A stretch of DNA of 18,690 nt from Bordetella parapertussis. GTDB lineage: Bacteria > Pseudomonadota > Gammaproteobacteria > Burkholderiales > Burkholderiaceae_C. A model generated the notes under the pieces. That model had not been told where the DNA came from. It made no database searches and worked only from the letters and a program-made list of their open reading frames with translations. Each line of letters begins with the position of its first letter. Position 1 is the stretch's first letter. Below, in pieces: positions 1 through 6,458 of this stretch. Where the stretch lies: NCBI GenBank assembly GCA_945900695.1, contig CAMDJU010000021.1, positions 1-18,690 on the forward strand. Direction: 5' to 3'. Position numbers and translations under genes: made by a program.

Positions 1-9
1 GGAGTTTTC

Positions 10-1206
10 ATGGCCAAGGCCTCCTTTCACTGGGACGACCCCTTTTTATTGCAGCAGCAGCTCTCTGAAGACGAGCGCATGATCGAAGAGGCTGCCCGCG
101 CCTACTGCCAAGACAAGCTGCTGCCCCGCGTCACCGAAGCCTTTCGCCACGAAAAAACAGACGTCGCCATCTTTCGTGAAATGGGCGACTTGGGGCTGAT
201 CGGCCCCACCATCCCCACCGAGTACGGCGGCCCGGGCCTGAGCTATGTGGCGTATGGCCTGATTGCCCGCGAGGTCGAGCGCGTGGACTCGGGCTACCGC
301 TCGATGATGAGCGTGCAATCGTCCTTGGTGATGCTGCCCATTTTTGAATTCGGCACCGAAGGCCAGCGCCAAAAATACCTGCCCAAACTCGCCACTGGCG
401 AGTGGATTGGCTGCTTCGGTTTGACCGAACCCGACCACGGCTCCGACCCCGCCAGCATGGTCAGCCGCGCCCAAAAAGTGAAGGGCGGCTACCAGCTCAA
501 GGGCAACAAGATGTGGATTTCCAATTCACCGATTGCCGATGTGTTTGTGGTCTGGGCCAAAGAGGTCAGCGAGTCCGGCGCGGTCGGCCCCATCCGTGGC
601 TTTGTGCTGGAAAAAGGCATGAAGGGCTTGAGCGCCCCTGCCATCCACAGCAAAGTGGGTCTGCGGGCGTCGATCACCGGCGAGATCGTCATGGACGGCG
701 TGTTTGTGCCCGAAGAAAACGCCTTCCCCGAGGTGCAGGGTTTGAAGGGCCCGTTCACCTGTTTGAACAGCGCCCGCTACGGCATCGCTTGGGGCGCTCT
801 GGGTGCCGCCGAAGACTGCTTTCACCGCGCCCGCCAATACACCTTGGACCGCCAGCAGTTTGGTCGCCCGTTGGCCGCCAACCAGCTCATCCAAAAGAAG
901 CTGGCCGATATGCAAACCGAAATTTCACTCGGCCTGCAAGGCTGTTTGCGTTTGGGTCGCATGAAAGACGAGGGCACAGCCAGCGTGGAAATCACCTCCA
1001 TCCTGAAGCGCAATTCGTGCGGCAAAGCGCTGGACATTGCCCGCATGGCGCGTGACATGATGGGCGGCAACGGCATCAGCGACGAGTTCGGGGTGGCACG
1101 CCATTTGGTCAACCTCGAGGTGGTCAACACCTACGAGGGCACGCACGACATCCACGCCCTGATTTTGGGCCGCGCTATCACGGGTATTGCGGCGTTTGCC
1201 AACTGA
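10..1206 (+). CDS. gcdH: Glutaryl-CoA dehydrogenase (acyl-CoA dehydrogenase family)
   Basis: A cytoplasmic FAD enzyme that oxidatively decarboxylates glutaryl-CoA to crotonyl-CoA in lysine, tryptophan and aromatic degradation, passing electrons to ETF. The 398 residues match the usual GcdH length. The all-alpha N-terminal domain covers about residues 15-130. The flavin/substrate segment [12 protein letters not shown] is at 136-147, and the middle beta domain runs to about 245. The C-terminal helical domain carries RQQFGRPL at 281-288 and TYEGTHDIH at 374-382, where E376 is the expected catalytic base. [14 protein letters not shown] at 90-103 is typical of GcdH rather than of short-chain acyl-CoA dehydrogenases. 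The start is supported by GGAG at bases 1-4, five bases before the ATG. A terminator follows 43 bases after the stop, so this is the last or only gene of its transcript. The upstream promoter lies outside the window. A close relative with another acyl-CoA substrate is possible but less likely. Confidence 0.93.
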   Translation: MAKASFHWDDPFLLQQQLSEDERMIEEAARAYCQDKLLPRVTEAFRHEKTDVAIFREMGDLGLIGPTIPTEYGGPGLSYVAYGLIAREVERVDSGYRSMMSVQSSLVMLPIFEFGTEGQRQKYLPKLATGEWIGCFGLTEPDHGSDPASMVSRAQKVKGGYQLKGNKMWISNSPIADVFVVWAKEVSESGAVGPIRGFVLEKGMKGLSAPAIHSKVGLRASITGEIVMDGVFVPEENAFPEVQGLKGPFTCLNSARYGIAWGALGAAEDCFHRARQYTLDRQQFGRPLAANQLIQKKLADMQTEISLGLQGCLRLGRMKDEGTASVEITSILKRNSCGKALDIARMARDMMGGNGISDEFGVARHLVNLEVVNTYEGTHDIHALILGRAITGIAAFAN

Positions 1207-1249
1207 GGCGAACTGCGGTTGAAGCCCCACCTTGAATTGGTGGCGGAAG

Positions 1250-1275
1250 AAAAAGGGCGCCTGGCGTCCTTTTTT
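1250..1275 (+). terminator. Rho-independent terminator of gcdH
   Basis: A 10-bp stem (1250-1259 with 1265-1274, one G-T pair) closes a 5-base loop. The T run covers 1270-1275. It lies 43 bases after the gcdH stop. The A run on the left arm means it might also stop minus-strand transcripts. Confidence 0.8.
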
Positions 1276-1327
1276 GCGTTGGGCGTGCGCCAAACTGCAA
1301 AACCGGGAATATGATTCAGCCAGTCTA

Positions 1328-1346
1328 GTGGATGAATTGCATCCAC
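1328..1346. repeat. Short perfect inverted repeat ahead of the broken antitoxin-like gene
   Basis: GTGGATG (1328-1334) and CATCCAC (1340-1346) form a perfect 7-bp dyad around a 5-base centre. It ends 8 bases before the ATG at 1355. It could be an operator, since antitoxins of this type usually repress their own promoter, or an RNA hairpin in the leader. No promoter with both boxes could be assigned here. The function is a guess; the symmetry is what is seen. Confidence 0.4.
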
Positions 1347-1354
1347 CATAAGAG

Positions 1355-1651
1355 ATGATCAAGGTTGGCAATGTCGAGGGTGAAGTGGATTGTTCAATTC
1401 ATCATGATGGAGAGCCTCAAGACACCGATGTTTTAAGATCAGAAGTCCAAGGGAGCAGAAAAATCAAACCGACAAAATTTGACCCAGCTTGTTATTTGGA
1501 TGATCAAGAGGTGATGGATGAATACATCCGCCTTGCGCGATTGAGTGGCGATGAGGATTTGTTGGCCTCAGCACAGAATGACGTATCAAGGGCCCATTTA
1601 TGGCTGAATTTGTCAACACCATCGCGCCCCGGCCAAAACCCTGGCCAATGA
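1355..1651 (+). pseudogene. Truncated HI1420-like addiction-module antidote protein (probable remnant)
   Basis: A 98-codon frame. Residues about 39-76 (TKFDPACYLDDQEVMDEY, then LSGDEDLLASAQNDVSRA) resemble the opening of HI1420/TIGR02684-type antitoxins, which start with an F-D-x-x-x-Y-L-D motif, continue to a D-x-x-R-A motif, and then enter a helix-turn-helix. Here the helix-turn-helix is absent: after SRAH the frame reads a short unrelated tail and stops 6 bases before the end of the neighbouring exporter gene. The first 37 residues are an acidic extension I do not recognise. No toxin gene lies on either side. The local sequence is visibly richer in A+T than the flanking genes, consistent with transfer. 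There is no good ribosome binding site (AAGAG abuts the ATG). The family call rests on remembered motif resemblance; a spurious frame cannot be excluded. Confidence 0.45.
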
Positions 1652-1657
1652 ACGCCT

Positions 1658-2581
1658 TTAGTTCGTCTGAGCGGGTGCGGCCGTTGACACCGGCCGGTTG
1701 ACCATCACGATGCCCACGGCCACGCCCAGCATGGCCACGGCGAGGCTCCAGGTCCAGGGTTCGCCCAGCCACAAGACGGCGATGATCAGGGTGAACATGG
1801 GAGACAAAAACGAAAACGACGTGACCTGCGTGGCCGGGTAGTGTGCGATCAGCCACATCCAAATCAAGATGGTGACAAACGCGCCCAAAGTGCATTGGAT
1901 GGCCACCGATACCCAGGCCAAAGTGGGGGCGGCCCAGTTCCAGGGCTCGCCCAGGGCCAGGGAGATGAGGGGCAACACCAACGCGCCGCAGCCAAGCTGG
2001 TAGATGAGCATTTTTTCAGCGCCCACTTGGCCCACGCGGGTGGTGCGCAGGGTCAAGGTGGTCAAGCCCCACAACGCGCCCGCCAGCAGACCGAGCAAGT
2101 CGCCACGCCATTGCAGTGGGTTGTCGGCTGGCCCATGCCAGCCTTCTTGCAAGGCCAGCCCCACCGAGCCAAACGCCAAACACAAGCCCACCCATTGCCA
2201 GCGGCCCAGGCGCTCAGAGCGCACCCGCAAGGGCACGCACACCGCCACCCAAAAGGGCGCGGTGTATAAAAAGATGGTCAAACGCGAGGCGCTGGTGTCG
2301 AGCAGGCCCAAATAAATGCTGGCAAATTCCAGGGCAAACAAGCTGCCCGCCAACAGGCCCGACCACAGGCTGCCGTCGCGCTGCCACAGCACGATGCCGC
2401 GCCAACGGCACCACAGCAGCAAGCACAGTGCTGCGCCAACCATGCGCAGCGCGGCTTGAAACAGCGGCGCGATGTCGGGCAAGGTGAGCTTGATCAACAC
2501 CTGCTGAAAGCCCCACACAAAGCAACACGTCAGCAGCAAGCCAATGGCTGTGGCATCCAGGTGTGAGCGGCGCGTTGTCAT
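1658..2581 (-). CDS. DMT-superfamily transporter, EamA family
   Basis: An inner-membrane protein of 307 residues with about ten hydrophobic helices arranged as two EamA repeats (roughly residues 12-144 and 158-294), the normal size and layout of drug/metabolite exporters of the EamA/RhaT type. Each repeat opens with a W-G motif (CFVWGFQQ at 20-27; ALWGLTTLTLR near 169-179) and ends with a conserved LGEPW-like segment (WLGEPWTW in repeat 2). Family members export amino acids, nucleosides or other small metabolites; the substrate cannot be read from the sequence. The gene lies 90 bases downstream of the histidine kinase on the same strand and could be the last gene of that transcript, but a CRP-like palindrome just ahead of its ATG suggests a promoter or control point of its own. 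No clear Shine-Dalgarno sequence precedes the start. Confidence 0.85.
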   Translation of the reverse strand: MTTRRSHLDATAIGLLLTCCFVWGFQQVLIKLTLPDIAPLFQAALRMVGAALCLLLWCRWRGIVLWQRDGSLWSGLLAGSLFALEFASIYLGLLDTSASRLTIFLYTAPFWVAVCVPLRVRSERLGRWQWVGLCLAFGSVGLALQEGWHGPADNPLQWRGDLLGLLAGALWGLTTLTLRTTRVGQVGAEKMLIYQLGCGALVLPLISLALGEPWNWAAPTLAWVSVAIQCTLGAFVTILIWMWLIAHYPATQVTSFSFLSPMFTLIIAVLWLGEPWTWSLAVAMLGVAVGIVMVNRPVSTAAPAQTN

Positions 2582-2592
2582 GCGGGTAGGTG

Positions 2593-2612
2593 GGTGTGAT
2601 CTGTGTCACACC
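2593..2612. promoter_or_regulatory. CRP/FNR-type palindrome upstream of the EamA exporter
   Basis: TGTGA (2595-2599), six bases, then TCACA (2606-2610) is an exact match to the CRP-family half-site pattern TGTGA-N6-TCACA. The symmetry extends two bases on each side (GG/CC). The centre is about 21 bases upstream of the exporter ATG (minus strand) and about 70 bases past the kinase stop. So close to the start codon it would more naturally block than activate the gene, unless the start is further in. That it binds a protein is inference. Confidence 0.5.
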
Positions 2613-2671
2613 TGCCGGGGTGGGCGTTGGGGCAAAGCCCAGGCAGGGTGGAGCGCCTGATTGTGCCTGTG

Positions 2672-5137
2672 TCACATGCGCGGGCCAGGCGTGCTTTCTG
2701 CACAGGGGCGCCAGCGCTGCATCTTGGCGCCGAGTTGTTCGAGCTGGATGGGTTTGGTCAGGTAATCGTCCATGCCTGCGGCCAAGCAGCGTTCAGCATC
2801 GCCCAGCATGGCCAAGGCGGTCAAGGCGATCACGGGCACGCGCCCCATGGTGGGGTTGAGGGCTTCGCGCGCGCGGATGGCGCGGGTGGTGTCAAAGCCG
2901 TCCATTTCGGGCATTTGGCAGTCCATCAACACCAGGTCATAGGTGCTTGTTTCAAATGCGCTCAGGGCCTGCACGCCGTTGTTGGCCATGTCAACGTCAC
3001 AACCCATGCGCGCGAGCATGGCGCGGATGATGGTTTGGTTGACCGGGTGGTCTTCGACCACCAGTACTTTCAGCGGCGACTCGGTGTCGGCGGTGTGCGC
3101 CAAGGGCTTGTCCGCAAAGCTTGCTTGCGGCTTCTCGGATGGCAGCTCGGGGGCCATCAGTTCGGGGTTTTGGCGCAGGTGCAAGCGCGCCCACAAGGCG
3201 CGCACAGCCTCGCGCTTGGGCGGTGTTTCCAGCCGCCAAAGGGGCGCCATGGGCCACTCGGCGGGGGGCAAAAACACTTTCTGTGGATGGGCCAGCACCA
3301 CATAAGCCAACACCGCTTGGGGCAGTTGTTCGCGTGTCGGTGGGTGGCTGGCGCTGTCAATGAGCACCCAGGCGGGCTCGCTGGTGTTGCCACTGATGGG
3401 CTGGCGCAAGTGGCGCATGTGGGTGTGCCAACTCGCGCGCCAGTTGGCGCTGACGGCCTCCACAAAAAGCGGTGTGGTGGCCGGCAAATCAGCTGGGGCT
3501 GGCGCCACAGCTTCATGCACTGGTGTGGTCTCTAAGGGCAGCCAAACTTCAAACACCGAGCCTTGGCCGGGACTGCTTTTCACGCTCAACCGGCCCCCCA
3601 ACAAGCCCACCAGGTGCTGGGTGATGCTCATGCCCAGCCCGGTGCCGCCGTAGCGGCGCGCATGGGAGCTGTCGGCTTGGTGAAACGGGGTATACAAGCG
3701 ATCGAGTTGCTCTGCGTCCATGCCAATGCCGCTGTCTTGCACGCGCAGGTGCAGCTCTGTGGCGCCGTCTCCTGGTCGCCACTGGGCCCACAACAGCACA
3801 TGGCCTTCTTCGGTGAACTTGATGGCGTTGCCCAACAAATTGAGCACGATTTGGCGCACACGCAGCGGGTCAGAGCGCACCCAATCGGCTTCGCTCACGT
3901 CCAAATCGCCGTGCAAGTGCAGGCCTTTGTCGTGGGCCGACTTGGCCAGCAAGGTGCAGCAGTCCTCCAAGGTTTGCAGCAGGGGGAAGGGTTTTTTCTC
4001 GAGCTGAAACTGCCCGGCCTCGAGCTTGCTGAAGTCCAAGATGTCGTTGATGATGCCCATCAGGTTTTCGCCCGAGCGCCGCATCAGCCCGGCCCACTCG
4101 GCTTGTTGTTCGGACAAGCGCGACGCGGCCAGCAAGTCGCAAGCGCCCAGGATGCCATTCATGGGGGTGCGGATTTCGTGGCTGATATTGGCGATGAACA
4201 TGGCATGGATGCGCGCCTCAATCGCACGTTGGTCGGCCAAGCGCTGGTTGTGCAGCTCTTGGCGCAAAGATCGGCAGAGGTTGCGTGAGCCCCACAAAAA
4301 CAAGCCCATCACACAGCCCATGAAAAAACTCGGCCACCACAACTGGGCCAGCCAGGCTTGTTGCACCGCCAGCGGGCTGATCCAGGCTTGCACCATCAAA
4401 TCGGGGGCTTCGGTGGCCAGCGTCAACACCGGCGCGCGCTCGGGCGCGGCACCAGCGCCCCAGCCCTGACCCAGAACGTCGGTGCTCAACAGCACTTGCA
4501 TGGTGGGCGCGCTTTCACCGGCGTTGGCTTTGAGTGCGTCGCGCACCAAGTCGGGGTCGAGCAATGCCACGGCCATGCCTGCAAAGGTGCCGTCGCTGTA
4601 AGTCAGGCGTATGCTGCGCGCGAGCAAAGCCTCGCCTTTCTCGGTCACCACGTGGCTGAGGATGCTGGCGTCACTGTTGTTGCTTTGGGCTTGGGCGATG
4701 TCTTGCAAAGACGCTTCCAGGGGCCGTGCTGGGATGGACAACAAGGGGTCGCCAGCCGCCGTGGTCACCAGCACCTGGCGATAGGGGTTGCGTGTGTCGC
4801 GACCGCGCACTTGGGCCAGTGTGTCGCTGTCAATCAAGCCCGGCCCGTGGCGGGCAAAAGCGGCAAAGGTGTAAGCCAGAATGTCGTCCATGTGGCGCAA
4901 GGCGTTGTCCAGGCGCGCTTGCACCGATGCGGCAGCGATTTTGGCTTTGGTGCGTTGCGCCTCTTGCGCAAAGTCGTGGCTGCGGTTGGCGTAGACCAGC
5001 CACAGCAGGCTCAGCGACCCCATCACCAACCACACGCCCCAGCGGATGCGCTGGATCTGGCGCTCCACGCCTTGTGCGTCACTCCGCTGCGCTGCATCGG
5101 CGCGGGTGCTCCGGCGCCAGGCTTGAAACAGCTTCAT
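2672..5137 (-). CDS. Membrane-bound hybrid sensor histidine kinase/response regulator
   Basis: An 821-residue protein when started at the ATG at 5137. Two membrane helices (about 34-50 and 266-283) enclose a periplasmic sensor domain of about 215 residues, perhaps of the PDC/CACHE class. The cytoplasmic part holds HisKA with the phosphorylated His in ISHEIRTP (H320), HATPase_c with N437, DSGIGM (468-473) and GGTGLGM (497-503), then a C-terminal receiver with the acidic pair E695-D696, phospho-acceptor D739 in LMDCQMPEMDG, T773 and K795. Residues about 555-655 look like a decayed receiver. There is no HPt or DNA-binding domain, so the phosphate must pass to another protein. The track start would be a TTG six codons upstream; the ATG is preferred because it overlaps the stop codon of the binding-protein gene as ATGA, the usual sign of translational coupling. 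The signal and partner are unknown. Confidence 0.9.
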   Translation of the reverse strand: MKLFQAWRRSTRADAAQRSDAQGVERQIQRIRWGVWLVMGSLSLLWLVYANRSHDFAQEAQRTKAKIAAASVQARLDNALRHMDDILAYTFAAFARHGPGLIDSDTLAQVRGRDTRNPYRQVLVTTAAGDPLLSIPARPLEASLQDIAQAQSNNSDASILSHVVTEKGEALLARSIRLTYSDGTFAGMAVALLDPDLVRDALKANAGESAPTMQVLLSTDVLGQGWGAGAAPERAPVLTLATEAPDLMVQAWISPLAVQQAWLAQLWWPSFFMGCVMGLFLWGSRNLCRSLRQELHNQRLADQRAIEARIHAMFIANISHEIRTPMNGILGACDLLAASRLSEQQAEWAGLMRRSGENLMGIINDILDFSKLEAGQFQLEKKPFPLLQTLEDCCTLLAKSAHDKGLHLHGDLDVSEADWVRSDPLRVRQIVLNLLGNAIKFTEEGHVLLWAQWRPGDGATELHLRVQDSGIGMDAEQLDRLYTPFHQADSSHARRYGGTGLGMSITQHLVGLLGGRLSVKSSPGQGSVFEVWLPLETTPVHEAVAPAPADLPATTPLFVEAVSANWRASWHTHMRHLRQPISGNTSEPAWVLIDSASHPPTREQLPQAVLAYVVLAHPQKVFLPPAEWPMAPLWRLETPPKREAVRALWARLHLRQNPELMAPELPSEKPQASFADKPLAHTADTESPLKVLVVEDHPVNQTIIRAMLARMGCDVDMANNGVQALSAFETSTYDLVLMDCQMPEMDGFDTTRAIRAREALNPTMGRVPVIALTALAMLGDAERCLAAGMDDYLTKPIQLEQLGAKMQRWRPCAESTPGPRM

Positions 5138-6240
5138 GCGTAGCGTGCTTGCCAATAGGCGCGGTCGGCCACTTCGGCCCAGCGCAGCTGGTTTTGCAGG
5201 TAGGCGGTGTAGCTGCGGTGGATCTCTTGGGCCAGCGCGTCGCCTTGCACCGCATCGCGCAGCACCTGGGGGGTGAGTTGCCGAAAGGCCCGGGTCACAT
5301 CGTTGGGCAGGCGCAGCATTTCGACACTTTTAAATTGGCGCAGGGTTTGCAGGCTGCGCGCGTTTTCGTGGTTGAACTGGGCCAACATGTCGGCGCACTC
5401 TTGCCAACCGGCGGCGCGCATGATTTCTTGGTGCAGGGGCGACAACCGCTCCCACACTTTGGGGTTGACGATCAGCTCGGTGGTGTGGCCGGGCTCGTGG
5501 ATGCCGGGGACATAGCAGTAGTTGCACACCTCGTGCAATCCCAACTGCATGTCGCACCAGGGGGAGACCCACTCCGCCCCGTCGATCTTGCCGCTGGCCA
5601 GCGCGGGCACGATTTCGCTGGCGGGCAAATTCACGGTCACTGCGCCCAAGCGGCGCAACACTTCGCCGCCCAAGCCGGGGTAGCGCAGGCGCAAGCCCTT
5701 GAGCGAGGCCAGGGAGGTGATTTTTTCGCGCATCCAACCGGCGGTTTGCACCCCGGTGTTGCCGCAGGCCAAGGGCACCACCCCGTGCGCGCGCCCCAGG
5801 CGGGTCCACAGCGCCATGCCGCCACCAAAGCGCAGCCAAGCGGTGTGCTCGTTGGCGTTCATGCCAAATGGCACGGTGGCAAAAAACGGGAAGCCCGGCG
5901 AGTGTGTGGCCCAGTAATATGACGTGCCATGCGCCATGTCCACTTGGCCCGAGGCCACAGCCTCGAGCAGTTGCAGTGGGGGAATGCCCGATTCGCCGGA
6001 GAACCGCACATCAATGTGCAACTGCCCGCCGGACAAGGTGTTCACCCGCTGGGTCCAGCGCCGCACCGCGTCGCTCAGGCCCGGTAGCTTATCGGGCCAA
6101 GCGGCCGCCAAGCGCAAGCGCACTTCGGGGGTTTTGGGGTGCTGTGCGGGTGCTTGTGCCCAGGTCAGCGCCGACAAAGCGCCCGCGCCCGCGCCCAACC
6201 AGTTGCGCCGATGCATGCGCCCTAAGGAACTCGTTTTCAT
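5134..6240 (-). CDS. TRAP-type periplasmic solute-binding protein (DctP family)
   Basis: A 368-residue receptor with a signal peptide that has a twin-arginine look (HRRNWLGAGAGAL at 10-22, likely cleavage after AQA near residue 30), so export may be by Tat. The body resembles DctP-family receptors for organic acids: LRLRYPGLGGEVLRRLGA (183-200) holds the Arg expected to bind the substrate carboxylate, followed by IDGAEWVSPWCD (219-230) and a C-terminal segment of the TakP-like type. Family substrates include 2-oxo acids and dicarboxylates; which one is unknown. The usual membrane partners DctQ and DctM are absent nearby. Instead the stop codon overlaps the start of a histidine kinase by four bases, hinting at a sensing role. 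The ATG at 6240 has no clear ribosome site; the ATG at 6216, behind AGGG, is an alternative that keeps the signal peptide. The gene is divergent from the molybdo-hydroxylase. Confidence 0.88.
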   Translation of the reverse strand: MKTSSLGRMHRRNWLGAGAGALSALTWAQAPAQHPKTPEVRLRLAAAWPDKLPGLSDAVRRWTQRVNTLSGGQLHIDVRFSGESGIPPLQLLEAVASGQVDMAHGTSYYWATHSPGFPFFATVPFGMNANEHTAWLRFGGGMALWTRLGRAHGVVPLACGNTGVQTAGWMREKITSLASLKGLRLRYPGLGGEVLRRLGAVTVNLPASEIVPALASGKIDGAEWVSPWCDMQLGLHEVCNYCYVPGIHEPGHTTELIVNPKVWERLSPLHQEIMRAAGWQECADMLAQFNHENARSLQTLRQFKSVEMLRLPNDVTRAFRQLTPQVLRDAVQGDALAQEIHRSYTAYLQNQLRWAEVADRAYWQARYA

Positions 6241-6298
6241 ATAAAAATTAAACTTTATCCATCAAAAGTGCTACTAAGTGTATTGGAAACGACATCTT

Positions 6299-6326
6299 TT
6301 TATAGCTACACAAAAGTAAACATTAA
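6299..6326 (-). promoter_or_regulatory. Candidate promoter for the binding protein-kinase genes
   Basis: On the minus strand TTAATG (6326-6321) and TATAAA (6304-6299) are separated by 16 bases. The -10 box matches the consensus in 5 of 6 positions; the -35 box is weak. The predicted transcript start is about 50 bases before the ATG at 6240. The surrounding 6241-6380 is much richer in A+T than the genes and is the obvious divergent promoter zone; no equally good plus-strand promoter could be picked. Confidence 0.35.
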
Positions 6327-6382
6327 TCGCCATATTTAACTATTAATACATCCTAAGTATTCATTGTTGTGGGTTTTGGTTT

Positions 6383-6429
6383 GCCACTAGTGACAGCACC
6401 CCAAGGGGTGCTGCGACTACACTGGTGGC
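6383..6429 (+). promoter_or_regulatory. Strong hairpin in the leader of the molybdo-hydroxylase gene
   Basis: Two nested stems. The inner one pairs CAGCACCCC (6394-6402) with GGGGTGCTG (6405-6413), perfect over 9 bp. The outer one pairs GCCACTAGTG (6383-6392) with CACTGGTGGC (6420-6429), 10 bp with one G-U. An asymmetric internal loop (1 base against CGACTA) separates them. It ends 17 bases before the AGAAGG ribosome site. No T run follows, so it is not a standard terminator. It may be an operator dyad in DNA or an mRNA leader structure. It does not resemble the Moco or SAH riboswitches as I know them. Confidence 0.55.
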
Positions 6430-6458
6430 CCCTTTAATCGACGAGCAGAAGGTTTGAT

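Noticed and set aside
2611..2647. Hairpin CCTGCC/GGCAGG between kinase and exporter considered as a terminator
   Set aside because: Large imperfect interior and no T run on either strand; not convincing.
5138..5155. TTG start for the histidine kinase six codons upstream
   Set aside because: Rare start codon without a ribosome site; the ATG at 5137 forms the classical ATGA overlap with the receptor gene.
4726..5922. A 398-codon plus-strand frame across the kinase-receptor junction
   Set aside because: Covers two well-supported minus-strand genes; composition typical of an antisense frame.
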